Below, one piece after another: positions 1-9,039 of a DNA stretch of 64,000 nucleotides. The notes below the pieces were generated by a model. That model made no database searches, had not been told where the DNA came from, and saw nothing but the letters and a program-made list of their open reading frames with translations. The position numbers were made by a program, and so were the translations under genes. Where the stretch lies: the NCBI RefSeq assembly GCF_900104215.1, contig NZ_FMXO01000014.1, forward strand, positions 62,001-126,000, in the 5' to 3' direction. Positions within the stretch are counted from its first letter, which is position 1, and every line of letters begins with the position of its first letter. This DNA is from Desulfonatronum thiosulfatophilum. Lineage in GTDB: Bacteria; Desulfobacterota; Desulfovibrionia; Desulfovibrionales; Desulfonatronaceae.

Positions 1-223
1 CAAAGAGTTCCATGCGGCGAGTCTGCTTGACGGGCATGTATTTTTCCGGATCGAAGCCTTTGACTTCTCCGGAAATCTTGGTTGCATGCTCCTGAACATC
101 GAAACGAGTCATCGGTCCTATCCCCGATTCCCCCTTCAGCAGCCTCTCCCAACTTGTTTGAAGATCCACCCCCAAGGGAGTGAGTGCCGACAGACCGGTT
201 ACCACAATTTGTTTTTTGGACAT
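1..223 (-). CDS. fabF: 3-oxoacyl-ACP synthase II, N-terminal part (cut by window edge)
   Basis: This is the elongating condensing enzyme of type II fatty acid synthesis, which joins malonyl-ACP to acyl-ACP in the cytoplasm. Only the first 74 codons are inside the window; the catalytic Cys and two His lie outside. The visible N-terminus reads MSKKQIVVTGLSALTPLG, the usual start of thiolase-fold KAS II enzymes. The ATG at 221-223 is preceded by a good ribosome site (AAGGTGGA). It is the last visible gene of the operon, separated from acpP by a terminator-like hairpin. Confidence 0.93.
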   Translation of the reverse strand, partial: MSKKQIVVTGLSALTPLGVDLQTSWERLLKGESGIGPMTRFDVQEHATKISGEVKGFDPEKYMPVKQTRRMELF

Positions 224-250
224 CGCTTCCACCTTACGGGTGAGGACGGG

Positions 251-296
251 AAAAAAACGAGCGTCTCGTGATCATGCGACATGGATCACAAGACGC
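251..296 (-). terminator. Rho-independent terminator or attenuator between acpP and fabF
   Basis: Read on the minus strand, a 13-bp stem (284-296 pairing with 261-273, one G-U wobble) with a 10-nt loop is followed within a few bases by a run of seven T (complement of 251-257). It sits directly after acpP and before fabF in the same direction. It probably ends part of the transcripts so that acyl carrier protein is made in excess over FabF. Confidence 0.8.
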
Positions 297-329
297 CCGG
301 AACATATGCGAGAACCCTCGAAATCGAAA

Positions 330-563
330 TTATCCGATCTTGGATTGAATATATGCCAAAGCGTCTTTGACCTTGGTCATCTTCTGGGCATCTTCATCCT
401 CGATCTCAACGCCGAACTCTTCTTCCATGGCCATGATCAATTCCGTCAGATCCAGAGAATCCGCGCCCAGGTCATCGACAAAGGAAGCATCCGGCGTAAC
501 CTGATCAGCGGAAACGCCAAGTTGATCAACGACGATTTTCTTAACTTTTTCTTCCAGTGACAT
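330..563 (-). CDS. acpP: Acyl carrier protein
   Basis: A 77-residue acidic protein that carries growing acyl chains on 4'-phosphopantetheine in fatty acid synthesis. The attachment motif GADSLDLTE is present with Ser36 as the modified residue, and length and charge are typical of the family. The ATG is preceded by GAGGAG at a 6-nt spacing. It lies between fabG and fabF, the usual order, and is followed by a strong hairpin with T-run that may set its higher expression. Confidence 0.97.
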   Translation of the reverse strand: MSLEEKVKKIVVDQLGVSADQVTPDASFVDDLGADSLDLTELIMAMEEEFGVEIEDEDAQKMTKVKDALAYIQSKIG

Positions 564-681
564 GCTAATCTCCTCTCATGTGAAATAAGTAGATGGGTTA
601 TTGTTGCAAAAGCATTCAGGCAGCGATTTCAGCTATCGTTCGATGACGAACATCCCGTTCGTCCCGCGGCACAAGGCCGGA

Positions 682-1434
682 CTACATGTACAATCCGCCG
701 GTCACGCCAATCACCTGCCCGGTGATGTAGCTGGCGCTCTCGGTTGCCAGAAAGGCAACCGTTTCCGCGATTTCCTCGGCCTGACCGAAACGGCGGGCAG
801 GAATGCGATCCATGTATACTTTTTGAATATCCTCGGACAAGCCGGCGGTCATGTCCGTATCGATGAATCCGGGCGCCACGGCATTGACCGTGATTCCCCG
901 CGAGGCCAGTTCCAGAGCCGCTGATTTGGTCAACCCGATCAATCCGGCCTTGGAGGCGGCGTAATTGGCCTGCCCGGCATTGCCCATCTGTCCGACCACG
1001 GAGGAAATGTTAATGATCCGGCCATAGCGTTGGCGAATCATGACCTTGGCCGCTTCCTGCAGACAAACGAAACTTCCGGTCAGGTTGACGCGCATAACCG
1101 CATCCCAATCCTCCGGCTTCATGCGAATGATCAGGTTGTCCTTGGTCAATCCGGCATTGTTCACCAGAACCTCAAGGCGGACCTTGTCCTTGACGTGCTC
1201 CTTGAAATAAGCCGTGACGGCGGCCGCATCTCCCACATCCAGCCGGAAAGCCGCGGCGTTGCCACCACGGGAGACAATCATGTCCCGCACTGCTTCGGCC
1301 AGTTCCGGCTTGCTGACATAGGTCAGATAGACCTGGTATCCATCCTGCGCCAAACGCAGCGCAATGGATCTGCCGATCCCTCTGGAAGCACCGGTGACCA
1401 GGGCGGTTTTCATCATTTCACTCATGTGATTCAT
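682..1434 (-). CDS. fabG: 3-oxoacyl-ACP reductase
   Basis: NADPH-dependent reductase of the first reduction step in fatty acid elongation. It is a 250-residue classical short-chain dehydrogenase: the cofactor loop TGASRGIG is at residues 14-21, NNAG at 92-95, and the catalytic set is Asn117, Ser145, Tyr158 and Lys162 (YAASK). It ends with the typical GGLYM-type C-terminus. The start is uncertain: in-frame ATGs at residues 1, 4, 7 and 8 all lack a strong ribosome site, and most FabG proteins would begin near residue 8. It lies between fabH and acpP. Confidence 0.95.
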   Translation of the reverse strand: MNHMSEMMKTALVTGASRGIGRSIALRLAQDGYQVYLTYVSKPELAEAVRDMIVSRGGNAAAFRLDVGDAAAVTAYFKEHVKDKVRLEVLVNNAGLTKDNLIIRMKPEDWDAVMRVNLTGSFVCLQEAAKVMIRQRYGRIINISSVVGQMGNAGQANYAASKAGLIGLTKSAALELASRGITVNAVAPGFIDTDMTAGLSEDIQKVYMDRIPARRFGQAEEIAETVAFLATESASYITGQVIGVTGGLYM

Positions 1435-1519
1435 CCGGTAGGTAATGTTTTGGATTGATACGACGCATGCATGCCGGCAACTGAACGAATGGCTCAGAAA
1501 TGCTCTCGAATGCAGATTG

Positions 1520-2515
1520 TCAGAACTGCAGCAAGGCCGCGGCCCAGTTCAGTCCTCCCCCAAAAGAGGTCAACATAACTTTGCTTCCAGGTGGAATCAA
1601 TCCCTTATGTCTGGCTTCGGCCATGGCGATGGGAATGGATGCCGCTGAAGTGTTTCCGTACTTCTCGATGTTCACGAAAACTTTTTCCATTGGAAGATCC
1701 ATCTTTTTTGCCAGGGATTCGATAATCCGGATATTGGCCTGGTGCGGAATGACCAGGTCGATGTCCGAAGGATGCAAGCCGTTTCTAACCAGAATCTGAT
1801 TGGCGATACTCGCCATGGACCGGACCGCGTGTTTGAAAATTTCGCGTCCTTGCATCTGGACGAAAAAATCCTCACCTGTCGGCTCACCAAACTTGAGCGG
1901 CGCGGCGGAACCGCCGCCATGAACCACCAGCAATTCGCTCTGCGAACTATCGCCGTCCAGGATAACATCGACAATCATGCCGCTCCCGGGACGGGGTTGG
2001 GAAGTGACCACGGCCGCTCCGGCGCCGTCGCCGAAAAGAACACATGTTCCGCGATCCTGCCAGTTCAATCGCGAAGTGACCACCTCGCTGCCCACGACAA
2101 GGATAACGGCTTCCGGATGCAGCGTGACCATGGCCCGTGCGGTTTCCAAGGCAAACAAAAAACCGGAGCAGGCCGCGGAAACATCCATGGCCATGCCGTG
2201 CGGAATTCCCAGTATACGACGAACGTAAGCGGCCGAGGAAGGAATGTAGCCGTCCGGGGTAAAGGTGCCCAAAATCACATGCGTGACCTGATCCGCGGAC
2301 AGGCCGCTGTCAGCCAGGGCCAGTTCGGCTGCCCTGGCGCCCAGAACGGAACAGGACTCATCAGGGCCGGCGATGCGCCGTTCTTGAATCCCGGTCCGAC
2401 TGACGATCCATTCGTCCGTGGTATCGACAAATTGCTGGATTTCCAGATTGGTCATCACCCGCTCGGGAACGAAGGCCCCAGTTCCGACAATATGAATCGG
2501 CATATTCGTATCCAT
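1520..2515 (-). CDS. fabH: 3-oxoacyl-ACP synthase III
   Basis: Initiates fatty acid synthesis by condensing acetyl-CoA with malonyl-ACP. The 331-residue protein has the family's DEWI..RTGI motif near residue 34, the active Cys at about 116 (SAACSGF), the His motif PHQANIRI and the Asn motif EKYGNTSAAS, so the Cys-His-Asn triad is complete. The ATG at 2515 has no clear ribosome site; a second ATG four codons later has GGA at better spacing and may be the true start. It follows plsX by 114 bp and precedes fabG by 85 bp. Confidence 0.96.
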   Translation of the reverse strand: MDTNMPIHIVGTGAFVPERVMTNLEIQQFVDTTDEWIVSRTGIQERRIAGPDESCSVLGARAAELALADSGLSADQVTHVILGTFTPDGYIPSSAAYVRRILGIPHGMAMDVSAACSGFLFALETARAMVTLHPEAVILVVGSEVVTSRLNWQDRGTCVLFGDGAGAAVVTSQPRPGSGMIVDVILDGDSSQSELLVVHGGGSAAPLKFGEPTGEDFFVQMQGREIFKHAVRSMASIANQILVRNGLHPSDIDLVIPHQANIRIIESLAKKMDLPMEKVFVNIEKYGNTSAASIPIAMAEARHKGLIPPGSKVMLTSFGGGLNWAAALLQF

Positions 2516-2629
2516 TTGGGTAATCAGTAGTGTTTGTTTAAGACGGGCATACTGCGGATGCGCACCGGCCAGGGTTCTCCCCGTAAATGGCGCCGCATGC
2601 TGAACGAAAATACATGATGCCGCTCCACG

Positions 2630-3739
2630 TCAAGGATTGGCCAGGTTGGCTGCATCAATATCGAGCGGATCGTCAAGTTTTTTGACTGCTGAAGCCGAAG
2701 ATGACTGAACGCTTCGCCTGTATTGGACAAGATCCCGGTTTACACTCAGTTCCTGCAGCAGGTGGTCGTTAGAGCGGTTCTTGACGAAGGTGGCGGCCAT
2801 GTGAATCGCATTGTTCAGAGCTTTGGCATTGGACGCTCCGTGACAGACGATGCCGATGCCTTTCAAACCCAGTAAGGGAGCGCCGCCATATTCGGCATAA
2901 TCGATACGTCGCGAAAAGCGGCGCAAGGCGCCCTTTGAGAACAAAGTACCGCACCTGGACCAGAAACCGGCCAGCAGTTCACGCTTCAACAAGCGCCCCA
3001 GGGACAGAGCCAACCCTTCGCTGAGTTTGAGAACGACGTTGCCGACAAACCCATCGCAGACCACAACGTCGACATCGCCGGTGAACACGTCGCGCCCTTC
3101 AACATTGCCTTTGAAATTCAAGGAGGACTTGCGCAACATGTCATATGCCAGCTTGACCTGATAATTTCCCTTGCCCTCCTCCTCACCGATGCTCATCAAG
3201 CCGATCCGGGGCTTGGCCACGCCGAGCACGCTCCGCGCCAGAACATCGGCCATCAAGGCGAACTGAACAAGGTTGTGCGGTTTGCAGTCCACGTTGGCGC
3301 CGACGTCGATGAGCACCATGGGCTTTTTTTCCGTGGGCAGAATCCCGGCCAGCGCCGGCCGGTCAATGCCCTCGATCCGCCCCAGGGTGAACATTCCGCA
3401 GGCCAGGGTTGCCCCGGAATTGCCTGCGCTGACCACCCCATCCGCCCGCCCTTCTTTGACTAGGCGAAAGGCAATCTGAATGGAACTGCTTTTCTTGCGG
3501 CGCAAGGCATCCGAAGGCTTGTCCTGCATTTCAATGACCTGCTCGGCATGCACGATTTCCACATCGGCATCCCTCGCGTTCGCGGCCTCAAGTTCCGCCC
3601 TGATCTCGGCCTCCCGCCCGACGAGAATCACTTTCAATTCATCGGAACGCAAGGCATCCAGGGCGCCGCGAACCACCACGGAGGGACCAAAGTCCCCACC
3701 CATGGCATCTATGGCGATGCAGGGCTTATTTTTCTGCAT
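2630..3739 (-). CDS. plsX: Phosphate acyltransferase PlsX
   Basis: Converts acyl-ACP to acyl-phosphate for phosphatidic acid synthesis. The N-terminus ([20 protein letters not shown]) is the PlsX signature, followed by the conserved SAGNSGA and DVGAN segments. At 369 residues it is longer than most homologues because of a polar C-terminal tail of about 25 residues rich in Ser and Asp. The start overlaps the end of rpmF by 14 bp, suggesting coupled translation. It belongs to the conserved yceD-rpmF-plsX-fabH-fabG operon. Confidence 0.96.
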   Translation of the reverse strand: MQKNKPCIAIDAMGGDFGPSVVVRGALDALRSDELKVILVGREAEIRAELEAANARDADVEIVHAEQVIEMQDKPSDALRRKKSSSIQIAFRLVKEGRADGVVSAGNSGATLACGMFTLGRIEGIDRPALAGILPTEKKPMVLIDVGANVDCKPHNLVQFALMADVLARSVLGVAKPRIGLMSIGEEEGKGNYQVKLAYDMLRKSSLNFKGNVEGRDVFTGDVDVVVCDGFVGNVVLKLSEGLALSLGRLLKRELLAGFWSRCGTLFSKGALRRFSRRIDYAEYGGAPLLGLKGIGIVCHGASNAKALNNAIHMAATFVKNRSNDHLLQELSVNRDLVQYRRSVQSSSASAVKKLDDPLDIDAANLANP

Positions 3740-3917
3740 CCGGCTCTTTTACCGCAATGCGCTGCGTTCCCTTGTACGAGCCGCACGCGGAACAAATCCT
3801 GTGAGATAGCGCCAATTCACCGCACTCGCAGTAAATGGGATTGGGGATTGCCACGCTGTCATGGGAACGGCGCATGCCTCGTTTGGAACGGGAAGTTTTC
3901 TTTTTGGGAAGTGCCAT
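3726..3917 (-). CDS. rpmF: 50S ribosomal protein L32
   Basis: A 63-residue basic ribosomal protein beginning [20 protein letters not shown], diagnostic for L32. It keeps two cysteine pairs (CEC near residue 30 and CSAC near residue 43), indicating a zinc-ribbon L32. It sits between the DUF177 gene and plsX, the standard bacterial arrangement that links ribosome and membrane synthesis. Confidence 0.97.
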   Translation of the reverse strand: MALPKKKTSRSKRGMRRSHDSVAIPNPIYCECGELALSHRICSACGSYKGTQRIAVKEPDAEK

Positions 3918-3963
3918 GATGTATCCTTCACAAGTGGGTCAAGGTGGATAAAAGACAAAAAGG

Positions 3964-4485
3964 TCAGGAGAGTTTCATCGATCGAAAAACCGCCAGCCGT
4001 GCATCAGGTTCGGGCTTGTCGCAGTCACAGGTTTGCAAATTGGCGTTCACGCCGCATGTGACACACACGCCCCGGCAGAGCACCTTGCACAGGGGTTTCT
4101 CCGGCAGGGCCAACTGGAACTGCTCCCAAAGAAAACCTGCCGCATTCAAGTAGTTCAGGCCATCCTTGGCGACAATCCACCAGACGTCCTCCTGCCTGGC
4201 CTCATCGCCGGGATATGCCTCGAATTCCTGAAAATGGACGTCCAGGGCATATTCGAATTCCTCGACGCAACGATCGCAAGCCATGACCAGCGCACCGCGA
4301 ATCGTGCCCTCAATAAGGCAACCATCCGGATGGGGCTGGATCCGCATCTCCGCGGTCAAGGGAGCGGCAATGCGTATCGGAAGCTGAAACTCAGCAATGG
4401 GATCGGACCAGATGCGTTGTTCACCAAAAGAAAACTCCCGGCCGTCAACCGGGAGATTCGAGGTCTCGATAAGCAGTTCAATCAT
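3964..4485 (-). CDS. yceD: DUF177 / YceD family protein
   Basis: A 173-residue member of the DUF177 (YceD) family, usually encoded directly before rpmF and implicated in 23S rRNA metabolism. The family's cysteine pattern is visible in CDRCVEEF in the middle and a C-terminal cluster CKVLCRGVCVTCG...TCDCD. I chose the ATG at 4483-4485 because GGGAGAG lies 6-7 nt upstream; the frame stays open further upstream, but that stretch runs antisense to rpmB. It is the first gene of the lipid operon and has a good promoter just upstream. Confidence 0.9.
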   Translation of the reverse strand: MIELLIETSNLPVDGREFSFGEQRIWSDPIAEFQLPIRIAAPLTAEMRIQPHPDGCLIEGTIRGALVMACDRCVEEFEYALDVHFQEFEAYPGDEARQEDVWWIVAKDGLNYLNAAGFLWEQFQLALPEKPLCKVLCRGVCVTCGVNANLQTCDCDKPEPDARLAVFRSMKLS

Positions 4486-4505
4486 TTCTCTCTCCCAAAA
4501 AGGAC

Positions 4506-4535
4506 TCAGTATCCCTTCCTTGCTTTGGATGTCAA
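4506..4535 (-). promoter_or_regulatory. Sigma-70-type promoter of the yceD-rpmF-plsX-fab operon
   Basis: On the minus strand TTGACA (4535-4530) is followed after 18 nt by TACTGA (4511-4506), about 20 nt before the yceD start. It is placed as expected for the main promoter of the fatty acid operon. This is an inspection-based match only. Confidence 0.5.
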
Positions 4536-4543
4536 GAAAACTC

Positions 4544-4572
4544 TTGCCAAAAAAAAGGAGTCCGGCTAATAC
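4544..4572 (+). promoter_or_regulatory. Sigma-70-type promoter of rpmB
   Basis: TTGCCA (4544-4549) and TAATAC (4567-4572) are separated by 17 nt, a near-ideal housekeeping promoter. Transcription would start near 4579 and leave a leader of about 120 nt before rpmB. The leader holds an 8-bp inverted repeat (4596-4603 with 4634-4641) that could form a regulatory hairpin. Confidence 0.6.
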
Positions 4573-4702
4573 ATTCGATTCTGTTTTTGTGAATGCGGCA
4601 AAGTAATGCAGCGGCATTCCACGGCGACATCCGCTTTGCCGACGCCCTTTCTTGAGCTTCATTCTGCATTGAGCACTTGTCAACCATTTGAGGAGAAATA
4701 TC

Positions 4703-4915
4703 ATGTCCAAGGTTTGCGACATCTGCGGGAAACGTCCCCATACCGGCAACAACGTCAGCCATGCCAACAACAAGAGCAAGCGGCGCTTCCTGCCCAATCT
4801 CCAGCAGGTTCGCGCGGAAATGCCCAACGGCGAAACCAAGCGGTTGAAAGTGTGCACCAGGTGCATCCGCTCCGATGCGGTGACCAAGCCCACGGCCAAA
4901 GCCGTCGCGGCATAA
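4703..4915 (+). CDS. rpmB: 50S ribosomal protein L28
   Basis: A 70-residue basic protein starting [20 protein letters not shown], the L28 signature; with the later CTRC pair it has four cysteines, so a zinc-binding form. The ATG at 4703 has AGGAG 7 nt upstream, which rules out an upstream in-frame ATG at 4688. It is transcribed alone, divergently from the yceD operon, and ends before a bidirectional terminator. Confidence 0.97.
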   Translation: MSKVCDICGKRPHTGNNVSHANNKSKRRFLPNLQQVRAEMPNGETKRLKVCTRCIRSDAVTKPTAKAVAA

Positions 4916-5086
4916 TCGTAGCGACAGTCAGCGACATTTTTTGTCTAAAAATCGCTGAAGATGAACCAGAGGGATCACGGGGCAGGCAGGAAAGCATCAT
5001 CTGGGGAGAACCGTCCTTCTCGCCTGCTCAGTAGCTGATCATCCTGAGCGGTCTTTTTACATGTCCCTGCAATAATTATTTTCCTT

Positions 5087-5117
5087 GCAAAAGGGGCGAT
5101 CTGATCGCCCCTTTTGC
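5087..5117. terminator. Bidirectional terminator between rpmB and gltX
   Basis: A perfect 14-bp stem (5087-5100 with 5104-5117) with a 3-nt loop; the outer stem is AAAA/TTTT so either strand ends in a T-rich run. It lies between convergent rpmB and gltX and can serve both. Confidence 0.88.
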
Positions 5118-5158
5118 TTTCCTGTTGATCTCGATCAGCACTTCCCGTGCTGTGCGAA

Positions 5159-6571
5159 CTACTCTCCGGCGATCTGCTCCTCCGCTCTGGCCAGACGACG
5201 GAGCACGCGCTCCCTTCCCAGCACTTCCATCGTTTCGAACAATCCCGGACTTTTGGTTCTGCCGGTCAAGGCCACACGCAAAGGCTGGGCCAAAACCTTG
5301 AACGCCAGGCCCTGCTCCTCGAGGTACGTTTTAAACGAGGCTTCCAGCTCCTGTTGACCGAATGTGGAGACTGCCTCGAGCAGGCGGCGCAAATCCCCGA
5401 ACCGGCCTTTAATCTCGGGGGTCAGGAACTTCTTTGCCGCTGCCTCGTCCATCGGCAGGTCCCGATCATCGACCACGAAAAACGACGCCATCTCGGCCAT
5501 CTCGACCATGGTTCCGGCCCTGGGCTGCAATAGCGGCACAATGGCCTGCAAATACTCCTGATCCGCTCCTCCGATTCCCTGCTCTCCCAGATGCGTTGCC
5601 AACAGTCCGGCCAGGCGGCTCGCCGGCTCGTTCTTGATGTAATGGTTGTTCAGCCAAAGCAGCTTGCTTTGATCAAACACGCACGCCGCTGACCCCAGAT
5701 GGTCCAGGCTGAAATGCTCGACCAGTTCGGACATGGAGAAGATTTCCTGGTCTCCGTGGGACCAGCCCAGGCGCACCAGGTAGTTGACCATGGCTTCGGG
5801 CAGATAGCCCATCTCGCGGTAGACGGTCACGGAGGTGGCCCCGTGGCGCTTGCTCAGCTTCTTTTTGTCCGGCCCCAGGATCATGGGCACATGGCCGAAC
5901 TCCGGCAGTTCCCGCCCCAAAGCCTCGTAGAGCAGAACCTGCTTGGGCGTGTTGCTGAGATGGTCGTCCCCCCGAATGACATGGGTCATGCCCATGGTCA
6001 CGTCATCCACCACTACGGCCAGATTGTACGTTGGCATGCCGTCCAGCCGGCGCAGGATCATGTCGTCGAGCTGGGTGTTGGGGACGCTGACCGGCCCTTT
6101 GACAAGGTCCCGGAACTGGGTCTCGCCGCTGAGCGGGGTTTTAAATCGAACCACCTGGCCGGGACCGGCCGCCAGACCTTTTTCACGGCACCGGCCATTA
6201 TACTTGGGCACTGCCCCCGTGGCCCGGGCCTCGTTGCGCATCGCCTCCACCTCTTCCGGCGTGCAGGAGCAGTTGTAGGCATGCCCGGTCTGCAGGAGTT
6301 GATCGATGTACTGGTTGTACAAGTCCACCCTGCGGCTTTGAAAGTACGGCCCCTCATCCCAGTCCAGTCCCAGCCACTGCATCCCGTCCAGGATGCCCTG
6401 GGTCATTTCATCGGTGGATCTGGCCACGTCCGTATCCTCGATCCGCAATATGAACTTGCCCCCATTCTTGCGTGCCCACAGCCAGTTGAACAAGGCCGTG
6501 CGGGCTCCGCCCACATGCAAGTGCCCGGTAGGGCTGGGCGGGAAACGTGTGACAACCTGTACCTGTGACAT
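5159..6571 (-). CDS. gltX: Glutamyl-tRNA synthetase
   Basis: Class I aminoacyl-tRNA synthetase that charges tRNA-Glu. The 470-residue protein carries the HIGH-type motif (GHLHVGGART, residues 16-25) and the KMSKS-type motif KKLSKRHG in the middle, plus the GluRS zinc-region cysteines CSC...C near residues 100-125. A ribosome site AAGGAG precedes the ATG. The next gene upstream is a NifU-like protein with its own terminator, so gltX is probably transcribed alone. Confidence 0.97.
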   Translation of the reverse strand: MSQVQVVTRFPPSPTGHLHVGGARTALFNWLWARKNGGKFILRIEDTDVARSTDEMTQGILDGMQWLGLDWDEGPYFQSRRVDLYNQYIDQLLQTGHAYNCSCTPEEVEAMRNEARATGAVPKYNGRCREKGLAAGPGQVVRFKTPLSGETQFRDLVKGPVSVPNTQLDDMILRRLDGMPTYNLAVVVDDVTMGMTHVIRGDDHLSNTPKQVLLYEALGRELPEFGHVPMILGPDKKKLSKRHGATSVTVYREMGYLPEAMVNYLVRLGWSHGDQEIFSMSELVEHFSLDHLGSAACVFDQSKLLWLNNHYIKNEPASRLAGLLATHLGEQGIGGADQEYLQAIVPLLQPRAGTMVEMAEMASFFVVDDRDLPMDEAAAKKFLTPEIKGRFGDLRRLLEAVSTFGQQELEASFKTYLEEQGLAFKVLAQPLRVALTGRTKSPGLFETMEVLGRERVLRRLARAEEQIAGE

Positions 6572-6660
6572 TTCACAACTCCTTGATGATTACTGAATGG
6601 AATGAAAGCGATAGCAAGCAGACCCTGAACATGATCCAAAGTCGCCGTAGCGGGGACACG

Positions 6661-6686
6661 AAAGAAAAAGCGGGCCAGGGCCCGCT
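6661..6686 (-). terminator. Rho-independent terminator after the NifU-like gene
   Basis: On the minus strand AGCGGGCC and GGCCCGCT (6686-6669) form an 8-bp GC-rich stem followed by a T-rich stretch (complement of 6661-6668). It lies about 30 bp past the stop of the NifU-domain gene. Confidence 0.8.
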
Positions 6687-6713
6687 CTCAAGAGTTTGTG
6701 TATTCACAGATTT

Positions 6714-6935
6714 TTATGCCGCCCGGACCGAATGGATTTCCGGCAACTCCTTGAGAATGGTCTTCTCCACGGCATTTTTCAACGTCACCTGGGACATGGG
6801 GCATCCTTTGCAGGCTCCTGTCAGACGTACGGTGACCACACCGTCGTCCGTCACGTCCACCAGTTCGACGTTGCCGCCGTCACGCTGCAGATACGGCCGG
6901 ACCTTGTCCAGAACCTGCTCCACTTTTTCGCGCAT
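6714..6935 (-). CDS. NifU C-terminal-domain Fe-S scaffold protein
   Basis: A 73-residue stand-alone Nfu domain that assembles or carries an Fe-S cluster and hands it to apoproteins. The cluster-binding motif CKGCPMS is in the centre, preceded by the typical DGGNVELV segment. The start at 6935 (MREKVEQVL) is favoured by GGGAG upstream; a longer reading from 6977 adds residues not seen in the family. It is followed by a terminator, so it is probably monocistronic. Confidence 0.93.
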   Translation of the reverse strand: MREKVEQVLDKVRPYLQRDGGNVELVDVTDDGVVTVRLTGACKGCPMSQVTLKNAVEKTILKELPEIHSVRAA

Positions 6936-7082
6936 GTTGACTGCTCCCTTCTGAAGACACCGCAGTCTTGCGACCACCGGATGTGCCGGAAGTAGTGACT
7001 TTGACCAGCCATGTCAAACGCAGCATGCTTCGACAAAGCTGTTCCGGCGGCAACGCTGTCCTCTCCGCGCCCGGGTGACGCA

Positions 7083-8123
7083 TCATCCATGCGTGCCTTC
7101 ATCGGCCGGATCCGGATTTACCAACTGCCCCTGCTTACGGACATTCTCAGGGCTGTCGGCAAGCGGTTCCGCTGCTGTTTTTGTTCTCTCTCGCGTCTTT
7201 TGCGTTACGGCCAGGGGATGCGCCTGATCGTAGATCCGGACAACCCGAGCCAGATCAAGGTGCGTATATCGTTGCGTGGTACTCAGGCGGGCATGGCCCA
7301 AAAGCTCCTGCACGCTGCGCAGGTCCGCACCGGATTCCAGGAGATGAGTCGCGAAACTGTGCCGGAGCACATGGGGGCTGATGTGCTGACTGATCCCAGC
7401 CGATTTGGCCGCCTTGTTCAGGATGCGGTCACCCTCGCGGCGGTTCAGGCGGCCTCCGCGCAGGCCAAGAAACACGGCCCGCTCCTCCGGTTGGGGACTG
7501 AACGCGCCCCTGTGTTCGAGATAGGAGCGCATCCGCTGCACCGAGTCCGGCGTCATGGGTGCGAGACGCTCCCTGCTCCCCTTGCCCATCACCCGGACCA
7601 GCCCTTGTTTCAAATCCATGTCGTACAAGTCCAGTCCCAGGGCCTCGCTGATCCGCAAACCAGAACCATAGAGCAGTTCCACCAGCGCCATATCCCGCAG
7701 GGAACGCGGATCAGGCTTTCGGGATGCTTCCATCAACTGCAGGGCCTGGTCCACGTTCAGGGTCGTGGGATGACGGACGTCCTGTTTGGGGTTGGCAATG
7801 GAGGCGCAGGGATTGGACTGGAGAATGTCCTGCCGGATCAGGAACCGGAAATAGGAACGTAGTCCGGCCAGTTTCCGGGCCACGGAACTGCGTTTGATTC
7901 CTTTGCGGTGCAGTTCAGCCAGATACCCCCGCACATGGTCCCGGGATATGCTTTTGGGATTGTCCGGGTCCAGGCCCTTGTCCCGAATGAATCGTTCGAA
8001 CTGCAGCAAGTCCAACCCATAGGCGTCGATGGTGGCTTGGGCATATCCTTTTTCAACGCCCAGATGTGCCATGAACATCCGGCCGCGGGCGGACAGCTCA
8101 GGACTGTCTGCGGTCCAGGACAT
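7083..8123 (-). CDS. xerC: Tyrosine recombinase XerC-like
   Basis: Site-specific tyrosine recombinase that resolves chromosome dimers at dif, by family. The 346-residue protein has the N-terminal SAM-like core-binding domain (about residues 15-100) and the catalytic domain with Arg in YGSGLRISE, HVLRHSFATH, and LGHARLSTTQRYTH with the nucleophilic Tyr. A hydrophilic tail of about 45 residues follows the usual C-terminus. Its start overlaps the upstream GGDEF gene by 26 bp. No dif site was recognised nearby, and XerC versus XerD cannot be decided here. Confidence 0.9.
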   Translation of the reverse strand: MSWTADSPELSARGRMFMAHLGVEKGYAQATIDAYGLDLLQFERFIRDKGLDPDNPKSISRDHVRGYLAELHRKGIKRSSVARKLAGLRSYFRFLIRQDILQSNPCASIANPKQDVRHPTTLNVDQALQLMEASRKPDPRSLRDMALVELLYGSGLRISEALGLDLYDMDLKQGLVRVMGKGSRERLAPMTPDSVQRMRSYLEHRGAFSPQPEERAVFLGLRGGRLNRREGDRILNKAAKSAGISQHISPHVLRHSFATHLLESGADLRSVQELLGHARLSTTQRYTHLDLARVVRIYDQAHPLAVTQKTRERTKTAAEPLADSPENVRKQGQLVNPDPADEGTHG

Positions 8124-9039
8124 AGGAACTGCCGGGGATGGATTTTGCTTTTTTCTTCAGGTTCATGGCGATCTGGGACGCTTCGCCGAAGTGTTTGAGC
8201 CGACCGTCCGTATTGAAAACCACGGCAATGGAGACGGACATCATGGCGAACTGTTGGGGGTTTCCCTTGCGGTCCGTGGAAAGGATGTATCCTCGTTCCT
8301 GGTCGTCCTGGTCGTAGAAGTGGGGAACTATACCGTCGAAGCTTTCAATGACCCGTTGGCAGGCGGGTTCCACCACCTCCGGCGGGAGGATGAAGACGAA
8401 ATCATCTCCTCCCACGTGTCCCACGAAGGAAAGCTTGCCGACAAAAGAGCGGATGGTGTTCACGATCACACGGCCGGCCATCATCAGCACCTCGTCTCCA
8501 CGGGAAAAGCCGTACTTGTCGTTGAAGGACTTGAAATGATCCAGATCCACGTAGGCCAGGGCGAAAGGTTCCCGGCGATCGATCAAGTCCTGGATGCGCT
8601 GGATGATGGATGTATTGCCGGGCAGTTTGGTCAGCGGGTTGGCGTCGAGTTCCCTGGAAGCCCGGTGCAGGGCCAAACTGAGCCGGGACTTCGCCTCCAG
8701 TGCAGAAACGGGAAAAAGCAAAAAATCATCCGCTTCCACGCTGTGAAAATCAATGGTCTCCAGTTGCTGTTCCTCGGTCAGACAAAGCACCACGGGCAAT
8801 TGCCGATAGACGTTCTCGCTTTTGACCATGTTCACCAGGGTCGGCCCGGAGAGTTGCGGCAGATCCGCATCCACCAGCAGCATGTCCGGAGGGGCATTGA
8901 AAACCTGCTCCAACGCCATGGGGCCGCGCTGAAAGACCGTCCATTCCACCTCGCGGTCCAGCCGGAGCCCCTGAAAAAACGCGACCCGATCCGAATTCGC
9001 GCAGACCAGGAAAAAACGCAGCTTCCGCCCTCGGGTCAT
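8098..9039 (-). CDS. GGDEF-domain protein with N-terminal receiver-like domain and variant GGDDF motif
   Basis: A 313-residue protein with a receiver-like N-terminal domain (about residues 5-125; the segment MLLVDADLP carries a possible phospho-acceptor Asp) and a C-terminal GGDEF domain of the diguanylate cyclase family. The active-site loop reads GGDDF instead of GGDEF/GGEEF, and the RxxD product-inhibition site normally five residues before it is absent. Activity is therefore uncertain. It overlaps the HDOD gene by 4 bp (ATGA) and xerC by 26 bp, so all are probably co-translated. Confidence 0.88.
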   Translation of the reverse strand: MTRGRKLRFFLVCANSDRVAFFQGLRLDREVEWTVFQRGPMALEQVFNAPPDMLLVDADLPQLSGPTLVNMVKSENVYRQLPVVLCLTEEQQLETIDFHSVEADDFLLFPVSALEAKSRLSLALHRASRELDANPLTKLPGNTSIIQRIQDLIDRREPFALAYVDLDHFKSFNDKYGFSRGDEVLMMAGRVIVNTIRSFVGKLSFVGHVGGDDFVFILPPEVVEPACQRVIESFDGIVPHFYDQDDQERGYILSTDRKGNPQQFAMMSVSIAVVFNTDGRLKHFGEASQIAMNLKKKAKSIPGSSYVLDRRQS

